Of a stretch of 64,000 nt of DNA, positions 1 to 8,712 are shown piece after piece; positions within the stretch are counted from its first letter, which is position 1; each line of letters begins with the position of its first letter. Origin of the DNA: Acinetobacter bohemicus ANC 3994 (GTDB lineage: Bacteria; Pseudomonadota; Gammaproteobacteria; Pseudomonadales; Moraxellaceae). Position numbers and translations under genes: made by a program. Under the pieces are notes generated by a model that worked only from the letters and a program-made list of their open reading frames with translations, was not told the DNA's origin and searched no databases. The stretch lies in contig NZ_KB849176.1 of the NCBI RefSeq assembly GCF_000367925.1, positions 186,001 to 250,000 on the forward strand. The letters are read 5' to 3'.

Positions 1-21
1 AGTCAAAATTAGACCAAGAGT

Positions 22-933
22 GTGAACCTAAAAAACCTCGAAGCATTTTACTGGGTCGTGACCTTAAATAGCTTTAATAAAGCAGCAACAAAATTACATA
101 CGACTCAGCCAGCGATTTCTCAAAAAATTACCGCCATTGAAAATGATTTGGGTTTTAAAGTACTGGACCGTAGTTCCCGGCAAATCAAGGCAACCCATAA
201 GGGCATGACTTTATTTAAATATGCTGAAAAATTCATGCGACTTGAAACAGATTTGGTTGCAGAATTGTCTGAAAGCCAGTATTTCACGGGGACGATTCGT
301 TTGGGGGTATCTGAAACCATTGTGCATACATGGTTAGTGGAATATATGGAAAAAGTTCAGCAGGAATTTCCTAAAGTTTCAGTTGAAATTGTGGTGAGTT
401 TAACACCAGATTTACAAGACGCGGTTCGTACGGGTGAACTGGATATGGCTTTTTTACTCGGGCCAACCCTGCCTTTTGAATGTATTGAACGTGCGCTTTG
501 TGATTTTGAACTGAGTTTTTTAGCTGCGCCATCATTTAAAGGCAGCATAGGGCAAATGTCCTTTAAAACATTGATGTCTCACCCGATTTTGACTTACCCG
601 AAAATCACCTATCCGTATAAAGAATTAAAAGCAAGAATGAAGGAACAAAATATTGATGAACCGCTGTCAATTACCAGTTATTCATTAACCACTTTATTGC
701 GTTTAGCAGAACAGGGTTTGGGGATTGCCGTTGTACCGACACTGACGGCATTAAAAGAAATTTTAGAGGGACGTTTGGAAATTTTAAATACGCCCATTCA
801 ACTAAAATCATTTCATTTTACCGCGATTTATACGCAAGGTAATAATGCTGCTTTAAAGGAAAAACTTACCGATTTGGCGATTTTAACAGCTGAAAAAGCC
901 ATGAAAAAATTGAATGATAAAATCAAACATTAA
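22..933 (+). CDS. LysR-family transcriptional regulator
   Basis: Typical LysR-type activator/repressor of 303 residues. Residues 1-60 form the winged helix-turn-helix (the NLKNLEAFYWVV start and the TTQPAISQKI recognition helix are classic), and residues about 90-295 are the periplasmic-binding-protein-like effector domain. The start is GTG at 22: the same frame is closed by a TAG at 10-12, so no longer start is possible. It lies upstream of and in the same direction as the 5-oxoproline operon that begins at 1286, separated by about 350 bases, so it is the most likely regulator of that operon. This is inferred from position only; the ligand cannot be read from the sequence. Confidence 0.9.
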   Translation: MNLKNLEAFYWVVTLNSFNKAATKLHTTQPAISQKITAIENDLGFKVLDRSSRQIKATHKGMTLFKYAEKFMRLETDLVAELSESQYFTGTIRLGVSETIVHTWLVEYMEKVQQEFPKVSVEIVVSLTPDLQDAVRTGELDMAFLLGPTLPFECIERALCDFELSFLAAPSFKGSIGQMSFKTLMSHPILTYPKITYPYKELKARMKEQNIDEPLSITSYSLTTLLRLAEQGLGIAVVPTLTALKEILEGRLEILNTPIQLKSFHFTAIYTQGNNAALKEKLTDLAILTAEKAMKKLNDKIKH

Positions 934-1285
934 GTGCTGGGACATCATGTTCTTGAGGTCTTGTATCCGTTAAAAAATCCAAAAATATTTTAAATATTGA
1001 TAATAAGAACTTATAACAAGTCATAAAGATTCATTATTGAAATCCTTTTTAAATAATTAATACTATTAAATTCAATAATTTATATTTATCATGTTTTGAG
1101 TAAAGTCTTATTGTGGCTCATGCCTGTCCTATGCTTTTATTTTAAATACAAGATTTGGTTCATCATAACCAGAAAATCTTACCAATTTAAAGGATTAAAG
1201 AATTTCATATTTTAGAAAAATTGATGTTCTTTGCTCAACTTGAAATAGCGTTGATTAAGCTCAAATGGATGAGGAACGCATAAAT
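934..1285. other. Intergenic region between lysR and the pxp operon
   Basis: A/T-rich stretch of about 350 bases with no convincing reading frame and no clear terminator. It must carry the promoter of the operon that starts at 1286. I could not pick one -35/-10 pair over others. Confidence 0.4.
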
Positions 1286-2518
1286 ATGTCTGTATTAAAA
1301 TCTTCTTTTTTATCTGATCGTCAATGGGCCATTGTTGCATCTATCTTTATGATGGCAACCTCCGCAATGGGGCCAGGATTCTTAACCCAAACTGCTGTTT
1401 TCACAGTGAAGTTAGGTGCTGCATTTGGTTTTGCAATTTTAATTTCCATCATCATTGATTATGTGGTTCAACAAAACATTTGGCGTGTCGTGACACTGAC
1501 GCAAATGCGTGCCTCGGATATTGCCAATAAAGCCTTGCCGGGCAGTGGTTATTTACTGGCATTTCTGGTGATTTTAGGCGGTTTTTTCTTTAGTATCGGT
1601 AACATTGCAGGTGCGGCTTTAGGTCTCAATGCATTATTTGGGTTAGACACCAAAGTGGGCGGTGTTTTAAGTGGTGCATTAGCGATTCTTATTTTTGCCT
1701 CTCGAAAAGCCACACTTGCCATGGATAAAAGCATGATTGTTTTGGGTTTACTCAAAATTATCCTGATTGTGATCGTGGCATTCATTGTGATGCCGCCTGT
1801 CGGTCAAGCCGTTCAACAGACTTTTGTGCCAGACCAGATTGATTTTGCCATCATTACCACGATTGTCGGTGGAACAGTGGGTGGTTATATCTGTTATGCA
1901 GGTGCACATCGATTATTGGATAAAGGGGCGGTTGGCCCAGAAAATATTGATGAAGTTGCCAAAGCGGCAACCAAAGGCATCATTGTTGTTGGGATCATGC
2001 GTTATGTACTGTTCTTGGCTTTCTTAGGCATTGTTGTCAGCGGTGCTTCGATTGATTTAGCCAGCCATGATGCCAATCCAGCAGCACAAGCGTTTCAATA
2101 CGCGGCAGGTACATTTGGCTTTAAACTTTTTGGTTTGATCTTCTGGGCAGCCGGAATCAGTAGCACCATTGGCGCAGCTTATACCTCAGTTTCATTCTTT
2201 AGCGCATTTAAAAAGAACTTAACCCCTAAACAAACCAACTACACCACCATTACATTTATCTCTCTTGCGTTATTGCTTTACGTCGTACTGGGTGCAACAC
2301 CTGCCGGTTTGCTTATTTTCGTTGGTGGCTTTAATGGTTTGGTATTGCCAATTGGTTTGACCATTTTTGTTTATGTTGCCGCTTGTCGTAAAGATATGCT
2401 GGGGGATTACAACTATCCAAAATGGTTGCTCGTTCTTGGTGTACTCACCTGTATGTTGACATGGTGGATGGGCTATATGTCCTTTACCACAGTCTTTAAC
2501 TACTTAACCAAACTCTAA
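1286..2518 (+). CDS. NRAMP-like divalent cation/proton symporter (YcsG type)
   Basis: Integral membrane protein of about 410 residues with 11 or so hydrophobic helices. It starts with a TSAMGPGFLTQTAVF segment that matches the first helix of NRAMP-family carriers (normally D-P-G-N), but here the metal-binding D-P-G is changed to M-G-P-G, so metal transport is doubtful. In Bacillus subtilis a related gene, ycsG, sits with ycsF (pxpA), ycsI and kipIA, and the same company is present here, which suggests a role in uptake of 5-oxoproline or a related acid, or of an ion the pathway needs. I chose ATG 1286 (GAGGA at 1271-1275) over ATG 1265. It is the first gene of an operon ending at 7460. Confidence 0.8.
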   Translation: MSVLKSSFLSDRQWAIVASIFMMATSAMGPGFLTQTAVFTVKLGAAFGFAILISIIIDYVVQQNIWRVVTLTQMRASDIANKALPGSGYLLAFLVILGGFFFSIGNIAGAALGLNALFGLDTKVGGVLSGALAILIFASRKATLAMDKSMIVLGLLKIILIVIVAFIVMPPVGQAVQQTFVPDQIDFAIITTIVGGTVGGYICYAGAHRLLDKGAVGPENIDEVAKAATKGIIVVGIMRYVLFLAFLGIVVSGASIDLASHDANPAAQAFQYAAGTFGFKLFGLIFWAAGISSTIGAAYTSVSFFSAFKKNLTPKQTNYTTITFISLALLLYVVLGATPAGLLIFVGGFNGLVLPIGLTIFVYVAACRKDMLGDYNYPKWLLVLGVLTCMLTWWMGYMSFTTVFNYLTKL

Positions 2519-2538
2519 GTGAAAAGGGATTGCATACC

Positions 2539-3297
2539 ATGTTTGTAGATTTAAATAGTGACTTAGGTGAAAGTTTTGGTTCATGGAAAATGGGCAATGA
2601 TGAACAAATTTTACCTGTTGTAACCAGTGCCAATATTGCGTGTGGATTTCATGCTGGTGATCCACTGGGTATTTTAAAAACATTGAAACAAGCTGTAAAA
2701 CTTGGTGTAACCATTGGCGCACATGTGGCATATCCCGACTTGGTTGGATTTGGTCGTCGCAATATGGATTTATCACCAGATGAACTAATTGCCGATGTGC
2801 TGTATCAAATTTCAGCACTGGATGGACTGGCTAAAGTTGCTGGTTCAAAAGTGAAATATGTGAAACCACACGGTGCGTTATACAACACCATTGCCAAAGA
2901 TCAAGTTCAGGCTCAAGCCGTTATTGATGCCATTCAGATGTATAACCCTGAACTGGTTTTGGTTGCGCTTGCAGGCTCAAATTTGGTTGAACAAGCAAAA
3001 GCTTCAGGCTTAAAAGTGGTTTCAGAAGCATTTGCAGACCGTGCCTATAACAGCGATGGATCACTGGTATCTCGCCGTTTAGCAGGCGCTGTTTTGCATG
3101 ACTCAGAATTTGTCGCAAAGCGTGTAGTCTCCATGCTGCAAAATGGCGGTGTCGAGTCGATTGATGGTGTATTTACCCCCATTCAAGCCGATACGATTTG
3201 TTTACATGGTGATACGGATGGCGCATTGGAAATGTCAGCCGCCATCAAAGCTGAATTGTTAAAAAACAACATTCAAATTCGCCCATTTTGTGAATAA
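2539..3297 (+). CDS. pxpA: 5-oxoprolinase subunit A (LamB/YcsF family)
   Basis: Subunit A of the bacterial ATP-dependent 5-oxoprolinase, which opens 5-oxo-L-proline to L-glutamate together with PxpB and PxpC. The protein starts with the family signature DLNSDLGESFG and holds ANIACGFHAGDP (near residue 35) and the KPHGALYN motif (near residue 110). Its length of 252 residues is normal for the family. ATG 2539 is preferred to the TTG at 2530 because AAGGGA at 2524-2529 is correctly spaced from it. It lies 20 bases after the transporter gene and 18 bases before the YcsI-like gene, so it is in an operon. The fused PxpBC follows two genes downstream. Confidence 0.95.
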   Translation: MFVDLNSDLGESFGSWKMGNDEQILPVVTSANIACGFHAGDPLGILKTLKQAVKLGVTIGAHVAYPDLVGFGRRNMDLSPDELIADVLYQISALDGLAKVAGSKVKYVKPHGALYNTIAKDQVQAQAVIDAIQMYNPELVLVALAGSNLVEQAKASGLKVVSEAFADRAYNSDGSLVSRRLAGAVLHDSEFVAKRVVSMLQNGGVESIDGVFTPIQADTICLHGDTDGALEMSAAIKAELLKNNIQIRPFCE

Positions 3298-3315
3298 GAA
3301 ACAAGGAAGAATGTG

Positions 3316-4122
3316 ATGCTCAAGGATATCAAAGTAGATCCAGTCCAACTAAAGGCAGCATTGGATGCACGCCATCAAATACGTGCAGGTTTTGATCAAC
3401 CCACTGCGGGCATGGCCGCAGGCATGACTCAGGTGAATATGATTTCGGTGCCGAAAGCATGGGCGTATGATTTTCTTCTCTATGCACACCGTAACCCACA
3501 AAGCTGTCCTGTTTTAGATGTTTTAGAAGAAGGCATATATGCCACAAAACTTGCAGCGGATTCTGATATTCGTACCGATTTTCCACGCTACCGTATCTGG
3601 AAAGATGGGGAAATGGTCGATGAAGTGACTGATGCCAGTGATATTTATCATGCGCACCCAGATTTAGTGACCTTTTTAATTGGCTGTAGTTTCTCCTTTG
3701 AAACCGCTTTGCAGGACGCGGGTATTGAGGTACGTCATATTCATGACAATACCAATGTGCCGATGTACTTAAGCAATATTGAATGTCTTCCTGCGGGGCG
3801 AATTTCAGGCAATATGGTGGTGTCGATGCGCCCGATTCCTTCGCATCAAATTAGCGAAGCCGTCAAAATTACTGCGCGTATGCCAAGTGTGCATGGTGCA
3901 CCAGTGCATATTGGTCACCCTGAAAGCCTCGGCATTTTAGATATTAACCAACCCGATTTTGGTGAAGCTTCCCGTATTGAAGCTGGTGAAATACCGGTGT
4001 TTTGGGCATGTGGTGTCACACCTCAAGCAGCGGTCATGAACTCAAAAATTCCATTTGCGATTAGTCATGCACCCGGTCATATGTTTATTACCGACATTCC
4101 TGATCGAGCTTGGATCGGTTAA
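3316..4122 (+). CDS. YcsI-family hydro-lyase / D-glutamate cyclase-like protein (DUF1445)
   Basis: Soluble protein of 268 residues in the YcsI/DUF1445 family; mammalian relatives carry D-glutamate cyclase activity that converts D-glutamate to 5-oxo-D-proline. Recognisable segments are FDQPTAGMAAGMTQ near residue 28, DFPRYRIWKDGE near 95 and FLIGCSFSFE near 120. Translation can begin at ATG 3316 or the GTG just before it; AAGGAAG at 3303-3309 serves either. An out-of-frame ATG-TGA sits at 3311, a tiny overlap with no clear meaning. Its place between pxpA and the fused pxpBC is the same neighbourhood as in Bacillus and suggests it feeds 5-oxoproline or a stereoisomer into the same pathway. Exact substrate unproven. 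Confidence 0.85.
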   Translation: MLKDIKVDPVQLKAALDARHQIRAGFDQPTAGMAAGMTQVNMISVPKAWAYDFLLYAHRNPQSCPVLDVLEEGIYATKLAADSDIRTDFPRYRIWKDGEMVDEVTDASDIYHAHPDLVTFLIGCSFSFETALQDAGIEVRHIHDNTNVPMYLSNIECLPAGRISGNMVVSMRPIPSHQISEAVKITARMPSVHGAPVHIGHPESLGILDINQPDFGEASRIEAGEIPVFWACGVTPQAAVMNSKIPFAISHAPGHMFITDIPDRAWIG

Positions 4123-4141
4123 TCAAAAAAAGGAACAGTAA

Positions 4142-5731
4142 ATGCAGTTTTTATCGGTGAATGCTGACTGTTTTTTGATTGAACTTTCAAGTTTAGAAGA
4201 AACATTGGCGCTATATAGCAAATTGCAAAATGCACAGCTCAAGGGGGTTAAAGATTTAATTCCTGCGGCAAAAACAATACTGGTTTTTTTTAATGAAATT
4301 GAAACTCAATTTCAAGCACTTGCAGCAGTCATCAGTAGGTTTGAAATCGGGTCAAGTCTTGAGCGCAATGCGCAAGAGGTCATTATTCCGATTCACTATA
4401 CTGGCGAAGATTTAGCTCAAGTGGCAGAGTTACAGGGCTTATCTGTTGCTGATGTGATTTTGAAACATCAGCAAAGTGTTTGGAATGTGGCATTTATTGG
4501 TTTTGCACCCGGTTTTGCTTATCTGAGCAGCCCAGATCATCCTTTTAGCGATATTCCACGTTTAAAAGTGCCACGGAAAAAGATTCCCGCGGGTTCGCTT
4601 GGACTGGCAGGAAAATATTCAGGCATTTATCCAAAAGATAGTCCGGGTGGTTGGCAGCTGATTGGTACAACAAATGAGAAAATGTGGGATTTAGAACGTC
4701 AAAATCCAGCCCTTTTATTGCCGGGGATGACCGTACATTTTGAAGATGTGACGCATCATCCGGTATCGGTGAGTGTGCCAAAACAGATTATCCCAACAGA
4801 AAAGCCATCTGTCGAACCGGTATTTAAAATTACCGCACCGAGTCTACAAATGTTGATTCAGGATGAAGGTCGTTTTAATCAAACCAATATTGGTGTGGGT
4901 ACAGCAGGAGCCATGGATTTAGCCGCAATGCATAGTGCCAATCGCATTGTCGGTAATCCAATCCAGTGCGCTGTAATTGAAGTGTTGAATGGTGGTCTAA
5001 AAGCCAAAATGCAAGGTTCCGCGGTCATCGCAGTGACAGGTGCAAGATCAAATATTCAGGTGAAATTTGCCGATGGCCAAAACGCTGATTTTGACAGTTA
5101 TCAAGCCATCGCATTAGATGCAGGGGATGAGTTTCAAATCCAAACCCCAACTGCTGGGCTACGAAATTATTTATCTATTCGTGGTGGGTTTGATCTTCAA
5201 CCTGTTTTAAACAGTTATTCATTTGATAGTTTGGCTGTACTCGGCCCTGAACCATTAAAAGTGGGTGATGTGCTTTATCAAGGTCAGGTTGCGACAAGCA
5301 ATATCAGTCTTTATGAAACCGCTAAAGCGAATCTGCCCATGGTCGGAGATACGGTTGAATTGGATATTGTCATGGGACCGCGTACCGACTGGTTTGATGC
5401 AGACAGTATTGAAAAATTGTGTCAACAAACGTGGTTGGTCACCAATGAAAGTAATCGGGTTGGGCTACGGTTATCAGGATTAAGCCCTTTATCACGCAAA
5501 ATTACTCATGAACTGGAAAGTGAAGGCACTTGTATTGGCGCTCTACAGATCCCGCCAAGTGGGCAACCTGTTTTATTCATGAATGATCATCCTTTGACGG
5601 GTGGATATCCTGTCATTGCATCTGTAGCCAAACATCATTGGGATTTGGTGGCACAAATACCTGCGGGTTGCCACATCAAATTTAACAAGATTGAAGAATT
5701 TAAAAAGATTGAGAATGGATATGAGCACTGA
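4142..5731 (+). CDS. pxpBC: Fused 5-oxoprolinase subunits B and C (KipI-KipA fusion)
   Basis: One 529-residue chain that joins the two partners usually made as separate proteins. Residues 1-220 are the KipI/PxpB (allophanate hydrolase subunit 1) domain with FIGFAPGFAYL, PRLKVPRKKIPAGSLGLAG and SPGGWQLIGTT. Residues about 228-515 are the KipA/PxpC (allophanate hydrolase subunit 2) domain with LQMLIQDEGR, GAMDLAAMHSANRIVGN and a C-terminal GGYPVIASV. With PxpA it forms ATP-dependent 5-oxoprolinase. A good ribosome site (AAAGGAA) precedes ATG 4142. The end overlaps the start of the biotin carboxylase gene, so the two are probably translationally coupled. The fusion fits subunits that act as a complex. 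Confidence 0.93.
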   Translation: MQFLSVNADCFLIELSSLEETLALYSKLQNAQLKGVKDLIPAAKTILVFFNEIETQFQALAAVISRFEIGSSLERNAQEVIIPIHYTGEDLAQVAELQGLSVADVILKHQQSVWNVAFIGFAPGFAYLSSPDHPFSDIPRLKVPRKKIPAGSLGLAGKYSGIYPKDSPGGWQLIGTTNEKMWDLERQNPALLLPGMTVHFEDVTHHPVSVSVPKQIIPTEKPSVEPVFKITAPSLQMLIQDEGRFNQTNIGVGTAGAMDLAAMHSANRIVGNPIQCAVIEVLNGGLKAKMQGSAVIAVTGARSNIQVKFADGQNADFDSYQAIALDAGDEFQIQTPTAGLRNYLSIRGGFDLQPVLNSYSFDSLAVLGPEPLKVGDVLYQGQVATSNISLYETAKANLPMVGDTVELDIVMGPRTDWFDADSIEKLCQQTWLVTNESNRVGLRLSGLSPLSRKITHELESEGTCIGALQIPPSGQPVLFMNDHPLTGGYPVIASVAKHHWDLVAQIPAGCHIKFNKIEEFKKIENGYEH

Positions 5732-7460
5732 ACAACAATTGACTGAAAAACTGCTGATTGCCAACCGCGGTGAAATCGCTGTTCGTATTATCAATGCTTG
5801 CCGTGATATGGGCATCGCATCGGTTGCTGTGTATGCCGATGATGATATCAGCAGTATGCATGTTGAACTGGCGGATGAAGCTTGGGGCTTGGCCGGTGCA
5901 ACGGCAAAAGAAACCTATTTAAGTATTCCTGCCATTATTGATATTGCTAAAAAGTCCAAAGCGACGATGGTCCATCCGGGCTATGGCTTTTTATCTGAAC
6001 GCGCTGAGTTTGCCCAAGCGGTGCTTGATGCAGGGCTGAAATGGGTTGGCCCATCGCCAAGTGCAATTGAAAAACTCGGTGATAAAATTGAAGCGCGTAA
6101 AATTGCAGCTTCGGTGGGCGCACCTTTGGTACATGGGACACAAGATCCACTGCAAAATGCTGATGAGGCATTAGATTTTGCCAAACAATTTGGTTTACCG
6201 ATTGCCATTAAAGCAGCCTTTGGTGGCGGTGGCCGTGGTCTAAAAGTGGTTTGGAAACTGGAAGATGTCAAAGAACTGTATGACTCGGCTGTACGTGAAG
6301 CGCAAGCCGCTTTTGGTCGTGGTGAATGCTTTGTTGAACAATACTTAGATCAGCCACGCCATGTCGAAGCACAAGTGATTGCCGATCAACATGGCAATGT
6401 TGTGGTTTTAGGCACACGCGATTGTTCGCTACAACGTCGTAATCAAAAACTGATTGAAGAAGCACCAGCGCCTTTTGTTAGTGATGCGATTTATCAAGAA
6501 ATTTTAACCTCCGCTAAAAATATTTGTCAGGCAGCCAATTATATTGGGGCTGGAACGGTTGAATATTTATTAAGCCGAGATGGAAAATTATCCTTCTTGG
6601 AGGTGAATACGCGCTTACAAGTTGAACATCCTGTGACGGAAGAAACCGCAAAAGTTGATTTGGTGGTTGAACAAATTCGTGTGGCACTTGGACATGAACT
6701 CTCGATTAAAGAAACGCCAAAAGCTGAAGGTCATGCCATTGAGTTTCGTATCAATGCAGAAGACCCAAGCCGTGGGTTTATTCCTGCCTTTGGTACCTTA
6801 AGTTTGTTTGAAGCACCATCGGGTAATGGTGTTCGTATCGATACAGGTGTACGTACAGGTTCGCTTGTTTCAAGCCATTTTGACTCTTTAATGGCAAAGT
6901 TGATTGTGACAGGGCCAACCCGTGAAATTGCGATTGCTCGCGCAAAACGTGCTTTAAAGCAATTTAAGATTGAAGGGATTGCCTCTGTTCTTGACTTTCA
7001 TCGTGCGGTTTTAAATGAATCGGATTTTACCGATGAATTTAAAGTCCATACCCGTTGGATTGAAAATGACTTTAAACAAGATTTGAAACCGATAAAACGC
7101 AGTATTCCAAACCATCAACAGCCGATGCTTTTAAGCTATATTGAAATTGATGGAAAATTACATCGTTTAGGTTTACCAGCGGGTATGTTTGCGCAAGGAG
7201 CTGTTCCTGCTACACAAGCAGAGTTATCGCCAATACAAGAGGTTCAGCCTGAACATTTACTTGCACCGATTAATGGTGTGATTAGTACATGGAAAGTTCA
7301 GAATGATGAACAGGTGCAAGAAGGGCAAGTGGTTGCGATTATGGAAGCCATGAAAATGGAAGTACAAGTATTGGCACATCGTTCTGGGAAAATGGTCATT
7401 ATTGCTGAGCAGGCAGCAACCTGTCAGGCAGATCAGCCAATTGCTCAAATCATTATATGA
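5721..7460 (+). CDS. Biotin carboxylase with C-terminal biotinyl carrier domain
   Basis: About 579 residues. The N-terminal 450 form an ATP-grasp biotin carboxylase: LLIANRGEIAVRI at the start, the FGGGGRGLKVV ATP loop, and EVNTRLQVEHPVTE near residue 290. After a linker the last 75 residues make a biotinyl domain with the EAMKMEV motif whose lysine carries biotin. This is the alpha-chain layout of acyl-CoA carboxylases (propionyl-, methylcrotonyl- or acetyl-CoA). No carboxyltransferase gene is in the window, so it lacks its usual partner here. ATG 5721 or 5715 both overlap the preceding pxpBC stop (TGA 5729-5731). AccC/AccB homologues beside 5-oxoprolinase genes are seen in many bacteria, but why they cluster is unclear. 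Confidence 0.9.
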   Translation: MSTEQQLTEKLLIANRGEIAVRIINACRDMGIASVAVYADDDISSMHVELADEAWGLAGATAKETYLSIPAIIDIAKKSKATMVHPGYGFLSERAEFAQAVLDAGLKWVGPSPSAIEKLGDKIEARKIAASVGAPLVHGTQDPLQNADEALDFAKQFGLPIAIKAAFGGGGRGLKVVWKLEDVKELYDSAVREAQAAFGRGECFVEQYLDQPRHVEAQVIADQHGNVVVLGTRDCSLQRRNQKLIEEAPAPFVSDAIYQEILTSAKNICQAANYIGAGTVEYLLSRDGKLSFLEVNTRLQVEHPVTEETAKVDLVVEQIRVALGHELSIKETPKAEGHAIEFRINAEDPSRGFIPAFGTLSLFEAPSGNGVRIDTGVRTGSLVSSHFDSLMAKLIVTGPTREIAIARAKRALKQFKIEGIASVLDFHRAVLNESDFTDEFKVHTRWIENDFKQDLKPIKRSIPNHQQPMLLSYIEIDGKLHRLGLPAGMFAQGAVPATQAELSPIQEVQPEHLLAPINGVISTWKVQNDEQVQEGQVVAIMEAMKMEVQVLAHRSGKMVIIAEQAATCQADQPIAQIII

Positions 7461-8145
7461 AAAATAATCATTAATGCAGTCCGTTCAAAGCTAAAACTAA
7501 ATCTGAGTGTTTGGTTTTAGCTTTTTGGACTGCCACCAAAATTCTAGACAAAGATCATCTCAATTTTTAGCTATACAGCTTTACCCGCTTTGTAAGCTAT
7601 TTTGTTCTAATGATCTTATTTGTTATGGAATCTGTGCATTGTGGTACATCATGTTGACGTAATAACTAAATATGATTAAAAATTGATCTACACAAGAATA
7701 GTTATGCTTCATTTTAGTTTTAATTATATGAAAAATATGTTGTGTAACTTTAATTAGGTTTTACAAGCATGATTTTTCGTTTGAAGAACATGTAGAAACG
7801 CTACAGCACGTGCGTCCTTATAGTATTTAGTTTAGCTATTCTTGTTGTTGGGTTTAGGCACTTTCTGCACCTATTTTTCCTGTTGAGTAACAACAGTTCT
7901 AGGTGGCCGTAGCGCAATTGCAGTACATCATTTGAAGTACGTCCGATCCGAATTTTATCGCGAAGGGTATGTATTTTAGATGAGTATGGCATGACAGTTA
8001 TGCTGCACGGATCTCTAGTATATGCCAGCTTTTTTATCGATTTGTGCTGACAGTAATAGAGTAAAACAGTGTTACTCGCTCGATCGGTGAGTCTAATCCA
8101 GTCGTCTTCTAGGTGTTTTCACTCATGATGCAAGGAGAACGTGCT
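7461..8145. other. Intergenic region after the pxp operon
   Basis: About 680 bases without a gene I can support. It starts with a long hairpin (7476-7533) behind the pxp operon. From about 7780 onward the DNA becomes richer in G and C and stays so through the next gene, unlike the A/T-rich spacers elsewhere. A 63-codon frame on the minus strand (7801-7992) has no recognisable family and no ribosome site, so I do not call it. Confidence 0.45.
7476..7533 (+). terminator. Long imperfect hairpin after the pxp operon
   Basis: GCAGTCC (7476-7482) pairs with GGACTGC at the end of the region, and AAAGCTAAAAC (7487-7497) pairs with GTTTTAGCTTT, with a short bulge between them. It lies 15 bases past the stop codon of the last operon gene. 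There is no run of T after it, so it may act with Rho or protect the mRNA end. Confidence 0.5.
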
Positions 8146-8712
8146 ATGAATTTCCCTAAAGTGTTGATGATGGCTGGATGGATTGCGCTGTCTGCATCCA
8201 CAGCTTTCGCTGCCGATCAAATGAAGATCAAGGGTGGGGCTGACAAGCAAGCCATCGCTAGTGCAATAAGTGCAGCGCCGAAAAAAGTGGGCGCGGCGGC
8301 CACCATTGTGGCCATGGGTGCCGATGGAAAGATGCGCACCTTGCGAAAAGGCAACAACGCCTTTACCTGTATGCCCGATAATCCGGCGACTCCCGGCCCC
8401 GATCCGATGTGTATGGACAAGGCCGCTTTGGAATGGGCAGAAGCTTGGATGGGCCACAAAACACCTACGGTTGGTAAGATTGGCTTTATGTACATGCTGG
8501 CAGGTGGCACCGATGCCAGCAACGTGGACCCGTATGCTAAGCAACCCACCGCTGGCAACCACTGGATCAAGACAGGTCCTCATGTCATGATAGTCGGTGC
8601 AGAATCCAGCTTCTACGACATGTACCCTAAGCATGCTCAGCCGGATACGACTGTTCCCTATATCATGTGGCCAGGAACGCCTTACCAGCACTTAATGATC
8701 CCGGTCAAGTAA
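8146..8712 (+). CDS. Exported protein of unknown function
   Basis: Protein of 188 residues with a clear signal peptide: MNFPK, then a hydrophobic stretch, cut after ...STAFA before ADQMKIKGG. The mature part has GNNAFTCMPDNPA and PMCMDKAALEWAEAW with two cysteines, a methionine/histidine-rich tail (TGPHVMIVG, DMYPKHAQPD, YQHLMIPVK) and a FMYMLAGGTDASN segment. I recall such proteins only as conserved hypotheticals in proteobacteria. ATG 8146 is chosen because of AAGGAGA at 8132-8138; longer GTG starts upstream would spoil the signal peptide. The codon use is G/C-rich (CCC, GGC, GCC common) and unlike the neighbours, which suggests horizontal gain. Periplasmic location is inferred. Confidence 0.8.
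   Translation: MNFPKVLMMAGWIALSASTAFAADQMKIKGGADKQAIASAISAAPKKVGAAATIVAMGADGKMRTLRKGNNAFTCMPDNPATPGPDPMCMDKAALEWAEAWMGHKTPTVGKIGFMYMLAGGTDASNVDPYAKQPTAGNHWIKTGPHVMIVGAESSFYDMYPKHAQPDTTVPYIMWPGTPYQHLMIPVK

Noticed and set aside
5981..6271. Frames inside the biotin carboxylase gene on the minus strand
   Set aside because: Pro/Ala/Ser-rich mirror frames of a clearly coding sequence.
7801..7992. Minus-strand frame of 63 codons
   Set aside because: No ribosome site and no recognised protein; only possibly a remnant of an imported gene.
8119..8691. Minus-strand frame of 190 codons opposite the exported protein gene
   Set aside because: It is the mirror of a real gene with signal peptide and good ribosome site; its composition is shadow-like.
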